From Streptomyces wuyuanensis (GTDB lineage: Bacteria > Actinomycetota > Actinomycetes > Streptomycetales > Streptomycetaceae), in NCBI RefSeq assembly GCF_900103455.1, contig NZ_FNHI01000001.1, forward strand, positions 558,001 through 622,000: DNA of 64,000 nt, in the 5' to 3' direction. This document shows, piece by piece, positions 27,875 through 36,434 of this stretch (position 1 is its first letter; the number at the start of each line of letters is the position of its first letter). The position numbers and the translations under genes were made by a program. The notes below the pieces were generated by a model. It was not told the origin of the DNA. It ran no database searches and was given only the letters and a program-made list of their open reading frames with translations.

Positions 27875-29827
27875 GTGCATCCCATTCCTCAGCAGGTGCG
27901 GCCCGCCACGGGCCACATGCTCGTCAGCGGTGACGACGCCCTCGCCCACCGGCTCGCCGCCGAACTCCGCGACGTCTACCGGCAGCAGGTCACGCTCCTC
28001 GTCCCACCCAGCCGCTCGCCCGCGAGCCCTCCCGCGGACGCGAACGTCCCCTCGGGCGGCCGGGCCCTCGCTCTCCTCGGCAGGGTGTCGGCCGGCATCG
28101 CGCGTACGGGAGGGAGCCGGGCCGCGGCGAACGGCGGGGGCGGTCGACCCGACGAGCCGGCCGTCATGGAGACCGACGACCCCGACGACGTCGCGCTGCG
28201 GGAGGCCGGGGTGGAGACCGCACAGGCGCTCGCCCTGGTGCACGAGGACGACGAGACCAACATCCGCGCCGCGCTCACCGCCCGCCGCCTGAACCCCCGT
28301 CTGCGGCTGGTCATCCGCCTCTACAACCGCAAGCTCGGCCAGCACCTGGAGGAACTGCTCGACCAGGCCGCCGCCCTCGCCGTCCCCGGGATCGCCGCGG
28401 ACGACATCGACTCGTCCACCACCGTCCTGTCCGACGCCGACACCGCCGCCCCCGCCCTCGCCGCCACGGCGGTCACCGGGACCAGCAAGATCGTCCAGGC
28501 GGACGGGCTGCTCCTGCGTGCGGCCGAGAGGCCCCCGCCGGGGCGCGGTGAGACCGCGGATCCGGGCCTGTGCACACTGGCACTCCTCTCCTCCACCAGC
28601 AGCGACCCCGCCGGTGTGGAGGGAACCGACGGCAGCGGCTCCGACGGTCCGCTCCTGCTGCCGGACGACCGGGCCGTCGCCGCGGCGTCCGGCCGCGGCA
28701 GGATCGTGCTCGAAGCCGTCACCGGCCCGGACGCGCGACCCGGCAGCCGCCTGAGCGGCCCCGCACTGCCCTTCCGGGAACTCTTCTCGCGCCGTGTGCG
28801 CTGGTCGTTCGCGGGGGTCGGCGCGGCCGTCACCGCTCTGGCGGTCGCGTCCTGGCTCACCACGGGAGACCACCCGCTCCACGCCGCCTACATCACGCTC
28901 CTCGACCTCTTCTCGATCAACGACCCCGCAGTGGGTGCGGAGACGGACCGCCAGGTCCTGCAGCTGCTCACCGGGCTCGTGGGACTCCTGCTGCTGCCGC
29001 TGCTCGTCGCCGCCGTACTGGAAGCGCTCAGCTCCTTCCGTTCGGCGACCGCCCTGCGCCGTCCGCCGCGGGGTCTGAACGGGCACGTCGTCCTGCTGGG
29101 GCTCGGCAAGATCGGCACCCGCGTCCTCGGCCGGCTGCGCGAACTCGGCACCCCCGTCGTGTGCGTCGAGAACGACCCCGAAGCGCGCGGAGTGGCCCTC
29201 GCCCGCAGGCTGCGTGTCCCCGTGATCATCGGGGACGTCACGCAGGAGGGGGTGCTCGAGGCCGCCAGAACCCACCGCGCCCGCGCCCTGCTCGCCCTCA
29301 CCAGCTCCGACACGACCAATCTCGAAGCCGCCCTGTACGCCCGGTCGATCGCCCCCGACCTCCGGGTGGCGCTGCGGCTGTACGACGACGACTTCGCCAC
29401 CGCCGTCTACCGGACGCTGCGCGCCGCGCACCCCGGGGCGCTCACCCGCAGCAGAAGCGTGACCTCGCTCTCCGCGCCCGCCTTCGCCGGTGCCATGATG
29501 GGCCGCCGGGTGCTGGGAGCCGTCTCCGTCGAGCGCCGGGTGCTTCTGTTCGCCGCCCTCGAAGTCGCCGACCTGCCGCGGCTGGAGGGCCGTACCATCG
29601 CCGAAGCCGTCCGTCCGGGCAGGTGGCGGGTGCTGGCCCTGGACATGACGGCACCGGGCGACCGGCGTCCGGACCTCTCCGCCGCCCCGCCCGACGACGG
29701 GACGGAACACACCACCGGGCTGCTGTTCGACCTCCACCCGGGGCATCTGCTGCGGCCCGGCGACCGGGTGGTCGTCGCCGCCACACGTCGTGGTCTGGCG
29801 GAACTCCTGGGACACCGGACCGGGTAG
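27875..29827 (+). CDS. membrane protein with two NAD-binding RCK/TrkA-N domains (K+ channel-like)
   Basis: About 650 residues. An N-terminal Rossmann-like TrkA-N domain (about 12-170) and linker are followed by two membrane helices (about 308-330 and 360-385). A second TrkA-N domain has a clear GLGKIGTRVLGRL motif (about 402-415) and a TrkA-C-like end (about 540-645). RCK domains gate K+ channels and transporters. The segment between the helices (TLLDLFSINDP) lacks a TVGYG filter, so K+ selectivity is not supported and a CASTOR/POLLUX-like channel is an alternative. The GTG start at 27875 is uncertain; GTG 27896 or ATG 27917 are possible. Confidence 0.78.
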   Translation: MHPIPQQVRPATGHMLVSGDDALAHRLAAELRDVYRQQVTLLVPPSRSPASPPADANVPSGGRALALLGRVSAGIARTGGSRAAANGGGGRPDEPAVMETDDPDDVALREAGVETAQALALVHEDDETNIRAALTARRLNPRLRLVIRLYNRKLGQHLEELLDQAAALAVPGIAADDIDSSTTVLSDADTAAPALAATAVTGTSKIVQADGLLLRAAERPPPGRGETADPGLCTLALLSSTSSDPAGVEGTDGSGSDGPLLLPDDRAVAAASGRGRIVLEAVTGPDARPGSRLSGPALPFRELFSRRVRWSFAGVGAAVTALAVASWLTTGDHPLHAAYITLLDLFSINDPAVGAETDRQVLQLLTGLVGLLLLPLLVAAVLEALSSFRSATALRRPPRGLNGHVVLLGLGKIGTRVLGRLRELGTPVVCVENDPEARGVALARRLRVPVIIGDVTQEGVLEAARTHRARALLALTSSDTTNLEAALYARSIAPDLRVALRLYDDDFATAVYRTLRAAHPGALTRSRSVTSLSAPAFAGAMMGRRVLGAVSVERRVLLFAALEVADLPRLEGRTIAEAVRPGRWRVLALDMTAPGDRRPDLSAAPPDDGTEHTTGLLFDLHPGHLLRPGDRVVVAATRRGLAELLGHRTG

Positions 29828-29966
29828 CCGGGTCCGTGCGCGGTGCTGCGGCAGCGCGTGAAGGCGCCGCCCAGGGCGTCGCGAGCGGGTGAACCTTTCG
29901 GGGCAGCCCTTAGGGTGTGAAGACCGGTGCCCGCCCCGTCGACGCGTGCACCGGAGGGACGACACC

Positions 29967-30236
29967 GTGAACGAAACCGCCTCGCTTCTGACCGTCGCCA
30001 TCGTGGTGGCCGCACTTGTGATCAGGACCGCCGTGGCGGAGATGCGCAATCCCGGGAGTGCCCGTGCCCGGTGGGCCCTCGCCTCCGGCACCCGGGCCGT
30101 CACCGCGGGGGCTGTGGCGGCGGCCGCCCTCGGTCTCGTCGGCTGGCGGTACTTCGGCTACGGAGCCGTGGCGTGGGCGGTTCTCGCAGGTGCCCTCGTC
30201 GCCGTCGTCGTGGACCGCCGCCCGCCCGAGGGCTGA
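29967..30236 (+). CDS. small membrane protein of unknown function
   Basis: An 89-residue protein with two or three hydrophobic segments (about 6-22, 40-60, 62-82) and a short charged tail. It has a GTG start with GGAGGGA 8 nt upstream. It is not recognised. It follows the RCK protein gene by 139 bp in the same direction and could be co-transcribed. Confidence 0.65.
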   Translation: MNETASLLTVAIVVAALVIRTAVAEMRNPGSARARWALASGTRAVTAGAVAAAALGLVGWRYFGYGAVAWAVLAGALVAVVVDRRPPEG

Positions 30237-30580
30237 ACCCCGGCTTCGCGTGCGGCGGGACGACTGCCGCGCCCGAACGACGCGGCCCCCACGAGATGCC
30301 TCCGGGGAAGGCTCGTCCGGACCGTGCCGACCGGGTCCTTCCCGGGGGCGCGCCGGGCGGTTCTCGGAGACTCGGCGCCGGTGAGGCACCCCCGGACGGC
30401 CGCGCCGACCTGGGGTCTCCGGACGGCCGCGCCGGGCGGGCCTTGCGGCTCGCCCGGCGCGGTTCACCACTCCATGAGCCTCGGTCCCCGAGCCGCGGCG
30501 TCCGCGCCGCCCCGTGAGCGGCCGCGGCCCCGGCCTCCCGCCCCCGGCCGCCCCCGATGGCCGGCGCGGTCCACCAGCCC
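30237..30580. terminator. intergenic region between convergent genes with a hairpin
   Basis: A hairpin with a 10-bp perfect stem (30429-30438 with 30451-30460) and 12-nt loop lies between the small membrane protein gene and the convergent SPFH gene. A 15-bp sequence ending in GGCCGCGCC is repeated twice just before it (around 30393 and 30420). No gene is seen in the 344 bp. Confidence 0.55.
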
Positions 30581-32005
30581 TCAGCCGCTGATCTCGACCG
30601 TCCCGTTCTCCGCGGGCCCGGCGGGCACCCGCTTCGGGCCCTTCTGCGTGATGCCCCTCAGCACCTCGGTGAGGTCGACTCCCGTGGTGGAACCCAGCAG
30701 TTCCAGTCCCTGGGCGACGTTGTCCGCCACTGCCCGCGGCAGCTTGCCGGCACCGTCGGTGGAGATGACGGTCAACTTGTCGATCGCGCCGAGCGGTTCG
30801 GCCGCCTTGCCGACCACCTGCGGCAGCACCTCGACGAGCATCTGCAGCACCGCGGCGTCGCCGTACCGGTCGAAGGCGTCCGCCTTCTGCTGCATGGCCC
30901 CCGCCTCGGCCGATCCCTTGGCGGCGATGGCCGCGGCCTCCGCCTCGCCCTCGATGCGGACCGCGTCGGCGAGCGCCGCACGGTGCGCCTTCTCGCCCTC
31001 ACCGGTCAGACGGGCGCGCTGGGCGTCGGCCTCGGCCTGCTTCACCAGGGCGACGCGACGCGCCTCGGCCTCCTGCTCGGCCTGGTAGCGGGCCGCGTCG
31101 GCCGGCTTGCGGACCTGGGTGTCGAGTTCCCTGTCGGTCAGTGCCGCCCGGCGCTCCGCGACCTTCTCCTGCTGGCTGAGGATCTCCTGCTGCCGGTCTG
31201 CCTCGGCCAGCGGCCCCGCGGCTGCGGCCTTCGCGGCGGCCTCGTCCGTCTCCGCCTTGATCTCGGCCTGCTTGAGGGCGAACGTCCGCTGCGCGACGGC
31301 GATCTCCTCCTCCGCCTTCAGCCGTGCCTGCTCCGATGCCCGCCGGGCCACCGCCTCGGCGATGTCGGCCTCCTGCTTGGCCCGCGCCGCTTCCGGGCGC
31401 CCGAGGTCCTCGAGATAGGAACCCTCGGTGGTGATGTCCTGGATCTGGAAGGCGTCGAGCACGAGGCCCTGCCCCGAGAGGCTGGCCTCGGCCTCCTCGG
31501 CGACCTGGCCGGCGAAGGCCGCCCGGTCCCTGATGATGTCCTCCACCGACATCCGGCCGACGATGGAGCGCAGCGCGCCGGAGAGCACTTCCTGGGTGAA
31601 GCCGACGATCCCGTCCTGCTGGACGAGGAACCGCTGGGCGGCGGCCCGGATCGAGTCCTCGGTCCCGCCGACCTTGACGATCGCCACGCCCTCCAGATTG
31701 GCCTTGATGCCGCGCAGCGTGACCGCGCCCCGGACGGCGACGGGGATGTGCCTGCTGGAGAGGTCGAGGGTGAACCTCTGCTGCACGAACGGCACGACGA
31801 ACACGCCGCCACCGACGACGACCTTCTGGCCGCTGTTGTCGGTGAAGACCCGCCCCGTCTCGGGATCGGTGGACTTCTTGCCGCGCCGGCCGGTGATGAT
31901 GAACGCCTCGCTGGGGCCCGCGACCTTGTACCGCGTGACCACGACGAGGCCCAGCAGGACGACGAGTACGACGACTCCCACCACGGCGATGACGACTGGA
32001 TTCAT
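30581..32005 (-). CDS. SPFH-domain flotillin-like protein
   Basis: A 474-residue protein with one N-terminal membrane helix (about 4-24). An SPFH/band-7 domain (about 35-190) and a long Ala/Glu-rich coiled coil (about 190-400, with AEA/QAE repeats) follow. It matches bacterial flotillins, which scaffold ordered membrane patches. An NfeD-like gene lies 69 bp upstream on the same strand, the well-known flotillin partner. GGGGGAG precedes the ATG. Confidence 0.92.
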   Translation of the reverse strand: MNPVVIAVVGVVVLVVLLGLVVVTRYKVAGPSEAFIITGRRGKKSTDPETGRVFTDNSGQKVVVGGGVFVVPFVQQRFTLDLSSRHIPVAVRGAVTLRGIKANLEGVAIVKVGGTEDSIRAAAQRFLVQQDGIVGFTQEVLSGALRSIVGRMSVEDIIRDRAAFAGQVAEEAEASLSGQGLVLDAFQIQDITTEGSYLEDLGRPEAARAKQEADIAEAVARRASEQARLKAEEEIAVAQRTFALKQAEIKAETDEAAAKAAAAGPLAEADRQQEILSQQEKVAERRAALTDRELDTQVRKPADAARYQAEQEAEARRVALVKQAEADAQRARLTGEGEKAHRAALADAVRIEGEAEAAAIAAKGSAEAGAMQQKADAFDRYGDAAVLQMLVEVLPQVVGKAAEPLGAIDKLTVISTDGAGKLPRAVADNVAQGLELLGSTTGVDLTEVLRGITQKGPKRVPAGPAENGTVEISG

Positions 32006-32074
32006 GGTGCTCCCCCCTGCCTCCCTGGGGCGGCAGATCAAGTGTGTCGAATGGAACGGCGCCGGGGTGAACCG

Positions 32075-32584
32075 TCAGCGCTCGACGGGGCGGACGAGGA
32101 CGGACGTGGCCGACAGGGCGGCCTCCACCCAGATCTCCGAACCCCGCTGGACGGGCGCGGCGGACCTGGCGGCGAACTTCACGGGCTGGCCGGCCACCCT
32201 CAGCAGCACCTCGCCGTAGCCGTCGGCCGGGATGGCGGTCACCACGGACCCTCCGGTGCCCAGAAGATCCTCACCGCGCGGAGCTGCCGGGGTCCGGTCC
32301 CGCATGAGCGCGCTGCTGAGCCGCCAGGTCAGCCGGGCCGCGAGCAGTCCGGCGAGTACTCCCGCCACGGTGGCGGCGGTCCCTCCCAGGCCCGTCGTGC
32401 CCAGCACGATCGCGCCGGTGAACCCGAGCATCGAGACGAACCCGGCGATCACCGGGAGCGACAGCCAGCCGTCGAGCAGGCCGTCCAGCACGCCGTCGAA
32501 GACGCCTTCCAGCACTCCGTCGAGGACGAGCGAGAGCGCCAGCAGGACGATGCCCGCGATGCCGAGACCGAGAAACAAACCCAT
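32075..32584 (-). CDS. NfeD-like membrane protein
   Basis: A 169-residue protein with an N-terminal helix, hydrophobic segments to about residue 90 and a C-terminal beta-rich OB-like domain (about 105-168; GTGGSVVTAIPADGYGEV). NfeD proteins pair with SPFH proteins, as here. A repetitive DGVLEGVFDGVLDGLLDG segment (about 22-39) is unusual: an amphipathic stretch with period 4-5. GGGGGTG supports the ATG. Confidence 0.82.
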   Translation of the reverse strand: MGLFLGLGIAGIVLLALSLVLDGVLEGVFDGVLDGLLDGWLSLPVIAGFVSMLGFTGAIVLGTTGLGGTAATVAGVLAGLLAARLTWRLSSALMRDRTPAAPRGEDLLGTGGSVVTAIPADGYGEVLLRVAGQPVKFAARSAAPVQRGSEIWVEAALSATSVLVRPVER

Positions 32585-32798
32585 ACCAGCACACCCCCTG
32601 ACCACTGGTCACCCCGATGGCCGGATGGTCTCATCCACACCGAACCCATTTCATTGCCGTGTTACGGCAATCTTGACGACGTCTTGATGCCAACGTCTTC
32701 CGCTGCCCGGACCGGGGAGGCCCGGACCGGGGGGCCCGGAGCGACAGGCCCCGCACCGTGGACGGGGCGGGGCCGGGACGCCTGCGTCGTACCGTCGT

Positions 32799-33254
32799 CT
32801 AGAGGTCGAACTCGTGCGGCGGGAGGTCGAGGGCGTAGCAGGCCTCGCGTACGACGGCCTGCTCGGTCTTGTCGAAGTCGCCGTCCGCTCCGCCGATGAC
32901 GATGCCGATCTGGATGACGGCACGGGCCTCCGCCGGCTTCTTCTTCGCCTTGGCGATCTCCTGCAGCACGCTGACCCTGCCGAAGTCGAAGTCGGTCGTG
33001 AGCCTGTCCAGGTTGTCCTCGAACCGGCGCCTGAGGTCGTCGGCGGGGAAGTTCTGCAGGACCTCGTTGGTGGCGATGAGCTGCGCGACGCGCTGCCGTT
33101 CGGACGGCTCGACGGTGCCGTCCGCGGCCGCGACCAGGGCGCACATGGCCATGGAGGCATCGCGGAACGCGCCGCTGCGCAGGTCGTTCTTCTTCGCCGT
33201 CAGCTGGGTCTGCATCGTCGACGCGGATTCCCTTATGCGGTCCCACAGTGCCAT
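32799..33254 (-). CDS. terB: TerB-family (tellurite resistance) protein
   Basis: A 151-residue all-helical soluble protein of the TerB fold. Two acidic loops, AAADGTVEPSE (about residue 43) and GGADGDFDKTE (about 123), are the metal-binding sites known from TerB. No terC/D/E genes are adjacent, so a general stress or membrane-linked role is as likely as tellurite resistance. GAGGAGG lies 7 nt before the ATG. A TCTAC-N6-GTAGA palindrome lies 112 bp upstream. Confidence 0.9.
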   Translation of the reverse strand: MALWDRIRESASTMQTQLTAKKNDLRSGAFRDASMAMCALVAAADGTVEPSERQRVAQLIATNEVLQNFPADDLRRRFEDNLDRLTTDFDFGRVSVLQEIAKAKKKPAEARAVIQIGIVIGGADGDFDKTEQAVVREACYALDLPPHEFDL

Positions 33255-33365
33255 GGGGATTGCCTCCTCGGATGGTGACGGTTCTTCGGTTCCGGTTCGT
33301 GCGCCCGCAGGCCGAATCGGTGCCGTGAAGGCGCCGGTGCCCGGCGCCCACGCGGTCGGCTTAAA

Positions 33366-33381
33366 TCTACATCACTGTAGA
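33366..33381. promoter_or_regulatory. TCTAC-N6-GTAGA palindrome upstream of terB
   Basis: TCTACATCACTGTAGA is a 16-bp inverted repeat in an unusually AT-rich patch, 112 bp upstream of terB. The same half-sites with the same spacing occur at 33664-33679. The TACA/TGTA core resembles BlaI/MecI-type operators, but no such regulator is in the window. Confidence 0.5.
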
Positions 33382-33663
33382 AGTTTGGTGAGGTGTCCTC
33401 CGCGTCTGCGTGCCTCCGCCTCTCGGTGCCTCCGCCTCTCCTGACTGCGTGCCTCCGCCCCCGCCTGCCTCCGCGGTCCCGGTTCGGGGCCCGGCGGGGC
33501 CGGCGCGTGCACCGCCTCGTACCGCATGGCCGTGCGAGGCGCCGTACGGCCGTGCGACCTGCGGCGGGGCCGAGAGGGAGGACAGGGGCGGAGAGGGGGC
33601 AGTTGACGGAAGGGGAGCACCACGCGCCTTCCGGGGCCCGGGTGTCGTCGCCGCCCGAGCCCT

Positions 33664-33679
33664 TCTACGCGGAAGTAGA
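33664..33679. promoter_or_regulatory. TCTAC-N6-GTAGA palindrome upstream of the LCP gene
   Basis: TCTACGCGGAAGTAGA lies 83 bp upstream of the LCP gene and repeats the 33366-33381 half-sites and spacing. Two copies between two divergent genes suggest one regulator for both. Confidence 0.5.
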
Positions 33680-33762
33680 GTGCTTGGACCTTGCCGTGGC
33701 GCCGAGCGCGCGTGCCGACGACGGGCGGGCGCCGCCCCCCCGGGCAGTGGAGGAACCTCGAC

Positions 33763-35199
33763 GTGAGCGATGCCCCCGGACAGCCCCCGGCGAAGCCCCG
33801 GCAGCCCCCGGCGAAGACGGGACGGAGCCCGGTGGCGGACCGGCGGACTCCCTCGCCGGGCCCGGCCCGCGGTCCTGCCCGGCGCGGGCGGCGAGCGTTC
33901 AGGGCCGTTGCGGCACTCGCCACGCTGCTCGTCGTGACCGCGGCCGCCGGCGTCTGGGTCTACCGGGACCTGCAGGGCAACATCCGCTCCGCTGACGTGG
34001 ACAACAAGATCGGTGACGACCGGCCGCCCAACATGAGTCCCGGCTCGAAGAACATCCTCGTGGTCGGCTCCGACTCCCGGGCCGGGGCCAACGCCGAGTA
34101 CGGCAGGGGCCTCACCACCATGCAGTCCGACACGCTGATGGTCCTTCACCTCGCCGCGAACCGGGAGTGGGCGACCGTGGTCTCCTTCCCCCGGGACTCG
34201 TGGGTGAAGGTACCGGCGTGCGACCGCGGCGACGGCAGCACCTCCGACCCTCACCACGCCAAGATCAACGAGGCGTTCGCGATCGGGGGCACCACCGGTG
34301 AGGTCGCGGGCGCCGCCGCCTGCGCCATCAAGACGGTGGAGCAGAACACGGGTCTGCGCATCGACCACTTCATGTCGGTCGACTTCCAGGGGTTCAAGGG
34401 CATGGTCAACGCCCTCGGCGGCATGGAGGTCTGCCCCGAGGCCGCGATCCGCGACGAGAAGGCGCGACTCGACATCCCCGCGGGGTGCCAGACCGTCAGG
34501 GACGAGGACGCCCTGGGCTACGTCCGCGCCCGCTACGGCGTCGGCGACGGCTCCGACCTCGGCCGCATCGGCCGGCAGCAGGAGTTCATGCGCGCCCTCG
34601 CCGACCGGGCCCAGGAGAAGCTGACCAGCCCCGGCGCGCTGTACGGACTGCTGGAGTCCGCCACCGAGTCCCTCACCACGGACAAGGCACTCGCCGGGAT
34701 CCAGCCCCTGTACGGTCTCGCCTCCCGGCTCAAGGCTATCGAGCCCGGCCGGCTGACGTTCGTGACGGTTCCCAACTACCCCCGCAGCATGGACGTCCCG
34801 TCCGACACGGCCAATGTCGTCTGGCGGTACCCGGAGACCGCCGATCTGTTCACGGCCCTCGCCCGGGACAGGGAGGTCCGCGAGGAGAGTGTCGCGGCCG
34901 CCGGAGAGAACCCCCTGTACGCGAGCGCCATCCGCGTGAGGGTGCTCAACGGCACCGGCACACCCGGCCTCGCCGGCGAGGTCGCCCGGTCGCTGCGGCT
35001 GGCCGGTTTCACCGTCACCGGAACCGGCAACGCCCCCGCGGCGGCGGCGCGGACGTCGGTCACCCACCCGGCGGGGCTCGCCCGGCAGGCCCGCGCCCTG
35101 GCCTCGCGGCTGCCCGGCACCGCCGTCTCGGAGCGCGCGGACGCCCCCGGGGGACTGATCACCCTGACGGTGGGAAACGACTTCGACGGCCTGCCGTAA
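33763..35199 (+). CDS. LytR-CpsA-Psr (LCP) family cell-wall glycopolymer ligase
   Basis: A 478-residue membrane-anchored protein. It has a disordered Pro/Arg-rich cytoplasmic tail, one membrane helix (about 46-67), an extracellular LCP domain (about 95-330; SFPRDSWVKVP, KINEAFAIGG, DALGYVRARYG) and a LytR_C domain (about 395-475; RVRVLNGTGTPGLAGEVA). LCP enzymes attach teichoic acid-like or arabinogalactan-type polymers to peptidoglycan. The GTG at 33763 has GGAGGA upstream. It is monocistronic. Confidence 0.92.
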   Translation: MSDAPGQPPAKPRQPPAKTGRSPVADRRTPSPGPARGPARRGRRAFRAVAALATLLVVTAAAGVWVYRDLQGNIRSADVDNKIGDDRPPNMSPGSKNILVVGSDSRAGANAEYGRGLTTMQSDTLMVLHLAANREWATVVSFPRDSWVKVPACDRGDGSTSDPHHAKINEAFAIGGTTGEVAGAAACAIKTVEQNTGLRIDHFMSVDFQGFKGMVNALGGMEVCPEAAIRDEKARLDIPAGCQTVRDEDALGYVRARYGVGDGSDLGRIGRQQEFMRALADRAQEKLTSPGALYGLLESATESLTTDKALAGIQPLYGLASRLKAIEPGRLTFVTVPNYPRSMDVPSDTANVVWRYPETADLFTALARDREVREESVAAAGENPLYASAIRVRVLNGTGTPGLAGEVARSLRLAGFTVTGTGNAPAAAARTSVTHPAGLARQARALASRLPGTAVSERADAPGGLITLTVGNDFDGLP

Positions 35200-35290
35200 T
35201 CCGCGGGTCGTGCCCTTGCGGCCGGCGGCGCCGCACCGCACGGCGGTCCGTGAAGGGGGCAGGGCGCGGCCGTACGCTCCCCGCCCTGCC

Positions 35291-35407
35291 GCTCATGCCG
35301 TGCGGAGGCTCACGCCGTACGGTGGCTCATGCCGTGCGGAGGCTCACCCGCCATGGCGCTCACGCCGTACGGAGGCTCACCCGCCCGGGCGCTCATGCCG
35401 TACGGAA
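35291..35407. repeat. seven-unit 16/17-bp tandem array overlapping the DUF6510 stop
   Basis: Units of the type GCTCAYGCCGTRCGGAG start at 35291, 35308, 35325, 35342, 35358, 35375 and 35391. The unit at 35391 contains the last codons and stop of the DUF6510 gene (minus strand). The array thus looks like repeated duplication of that gene end into the intergenic space. Confidence 0.8.
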
Positions 35408-35665
35408 GCGGAACGCGCCCGTTGCGCCGCCCATGGTCAGCCAGACGTGATCGGCCTCCTTCACGAGTCTGAGCGCGACCCGGGTGCAGCCGGGGCAGCG
35501 GGCGGTGAGGCCGGGTTCGGGCCCGTAGACGTGGAGTTGGGCGAGGGGGCCGGCCATGCCGCACGTAGGGCAGCGCCACCAGGCCCGGGTCGGTTCGACG
35601 GCGAGGATCTCCGAGAGCGGGCCGGCCAGCCAGTTGCCGTCGCGGTGGAGGGGCGTGTCTCCCAT
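35393..35665 (-). CDS. DUF6510 zinc-ribbon protein
   Basis: A 90-residue protein with WWRCPTCGMAG (about residue 32) and ARCPGCTRV (about 55). The four cysteines of these CxxC pairs should bind one zinc. It fits DUF6510, a small family found beside sulfite-oxidase-like genes, as here. It is the third gene of the operon, 56 bp after the flavin reductase. GGAGG precedes the ATG. Its function is unknown, possibly a redox-enzyme accessory. Confidence 0.8.
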   Translation of the reverse strand: MGDTPLHRDGNWLAGPLSEILAVEPTRAWWRCPTCGMAGPLAQLHVYGPEPGLTARCPGCTRVALRLVKEADHVWLTMGGATGAFRFRTA

Positions 35666-35721
35666 GGGGGCCTCCGGGGTTGAGGTGGGTGGGTTCGGCG
35701 CCGGTGCGGCGCGGGGCGCTG

Positions 35722-36432
35722 TCAGCCGAAGCGTTCGGTGCGGATCGATCCGGAGTCCCGGCCCAGGTCCACGAGGTGGTCGCTGACGGCTTCGACGAAT
35801 GCGGTGGGACCGCAGACGAAGACCGTCCCGGCTCCCGCGAGCCGCGAGACGTGTCCGCGCAGGTCGTCGGCGGAGATCCGGCCCGGCGCACGGCTGCTGC
35901 CGGGCGCGGCCCGGCGCGTGTAGAGGACGTCGACGTCCAGATGGTCCGCCCCCTCGGAGAGCAGATCGCCGTACCAGAAGTCCTCGGGGGTGCGCACCGA
36001 GTACACCAGTTGGAAGTCGCTGGGGGACTTCGCCTCACGGTGGGCGCGGATCATGGCCGTCAGCGGGACGACCCCCGAGCCTCCGCCCACCAGAAGCACC
36101 GGACCGGTCTGTTCGGGCCGCCAGACGAACCAGAAGCCGAGGGGCCCCCGCACCTCCACGTCGGCGCCCACGGGGAGGCCGTCGGCCAGATAGGGCGAGA
36201 CCTCCCCGTCGGCCACGGCCTGCACGCCCAGTTCGATGCGTTCGCCTTCGGCCGGCGCGGCGAGGGAGTAGCTGCGCGCGGCCTGGTAGCCGTCGTCGCC
36301 GGTGAGCCGCACGTCCACGTGCTGGCCGGCGAGGTGGCCGGGCCAGCCCGGCACGGTGAAGGCCAGGGAACGGGCGGTGGCGGTCTGCGGCAGGCGCTCC
36401 ACGAGGTGGGCGCGGCGCCAGTCGGCGGCCAT
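35722..36432 (-). CDS. FAD/NAD(P)H ferredoxin-reductase-type oxidoreductase
   Basis: A 236-residue FNR-superfamily flavoprotein. The FAD motif is ARSYSLAAP (about residue 52), the NAD(P) motif GGGSGVVPLTAMIR (about 117) and the C-terminal signature VFVCGPTAFVE (about 205). There is no 2Fe-2S domain. It begins 2 bp after the stop of the sulfite-oxidase-like gene, so it should supply or accept electrons for that molybdoenzyme. Confidence 0.9.
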   Translation of the reverse strand: MAADWRRAHLVERLPQTATARSLAFTVPGWPGHLAGQHVDVRLTGDDGYQAARSYSLAAPAEGERIELGVQAVADGEVSPYLADGLPVGADVEVRGPLGFWFVWRPEQTGPVLLVGGGSGVVPLTAMIRAHREAKSPSDFQLVYSVRTPEDFWYGDLLSEGADHLDVDVLYTRRAAPGSSRAPGRISADDLRGHVSRLAGAGTVFVCGPTAFVEAVSDHLVDLGRDSGSIRTERFG

Positions 36433-36434
36433 CG

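Larger units (their letters stand above)
33255..33762. other. divergent intergenic region with two matching palindromes
   Basis: This 508-bp region separates terB (minus) and the LCP gene (plus). It holds two TCTAC-N6-GTAGA palindromes, annotated separately, and short imperfect repeats of GCCTCCGCCTCTC around 33407-33470. No coding sequence is evident. Confidence 0.6.

Noticed and set aside
35291..35407. CRISPR array
   Set aside because: Units are contiguous 16/17-bp repeats without spacers, and no cas genes are present.
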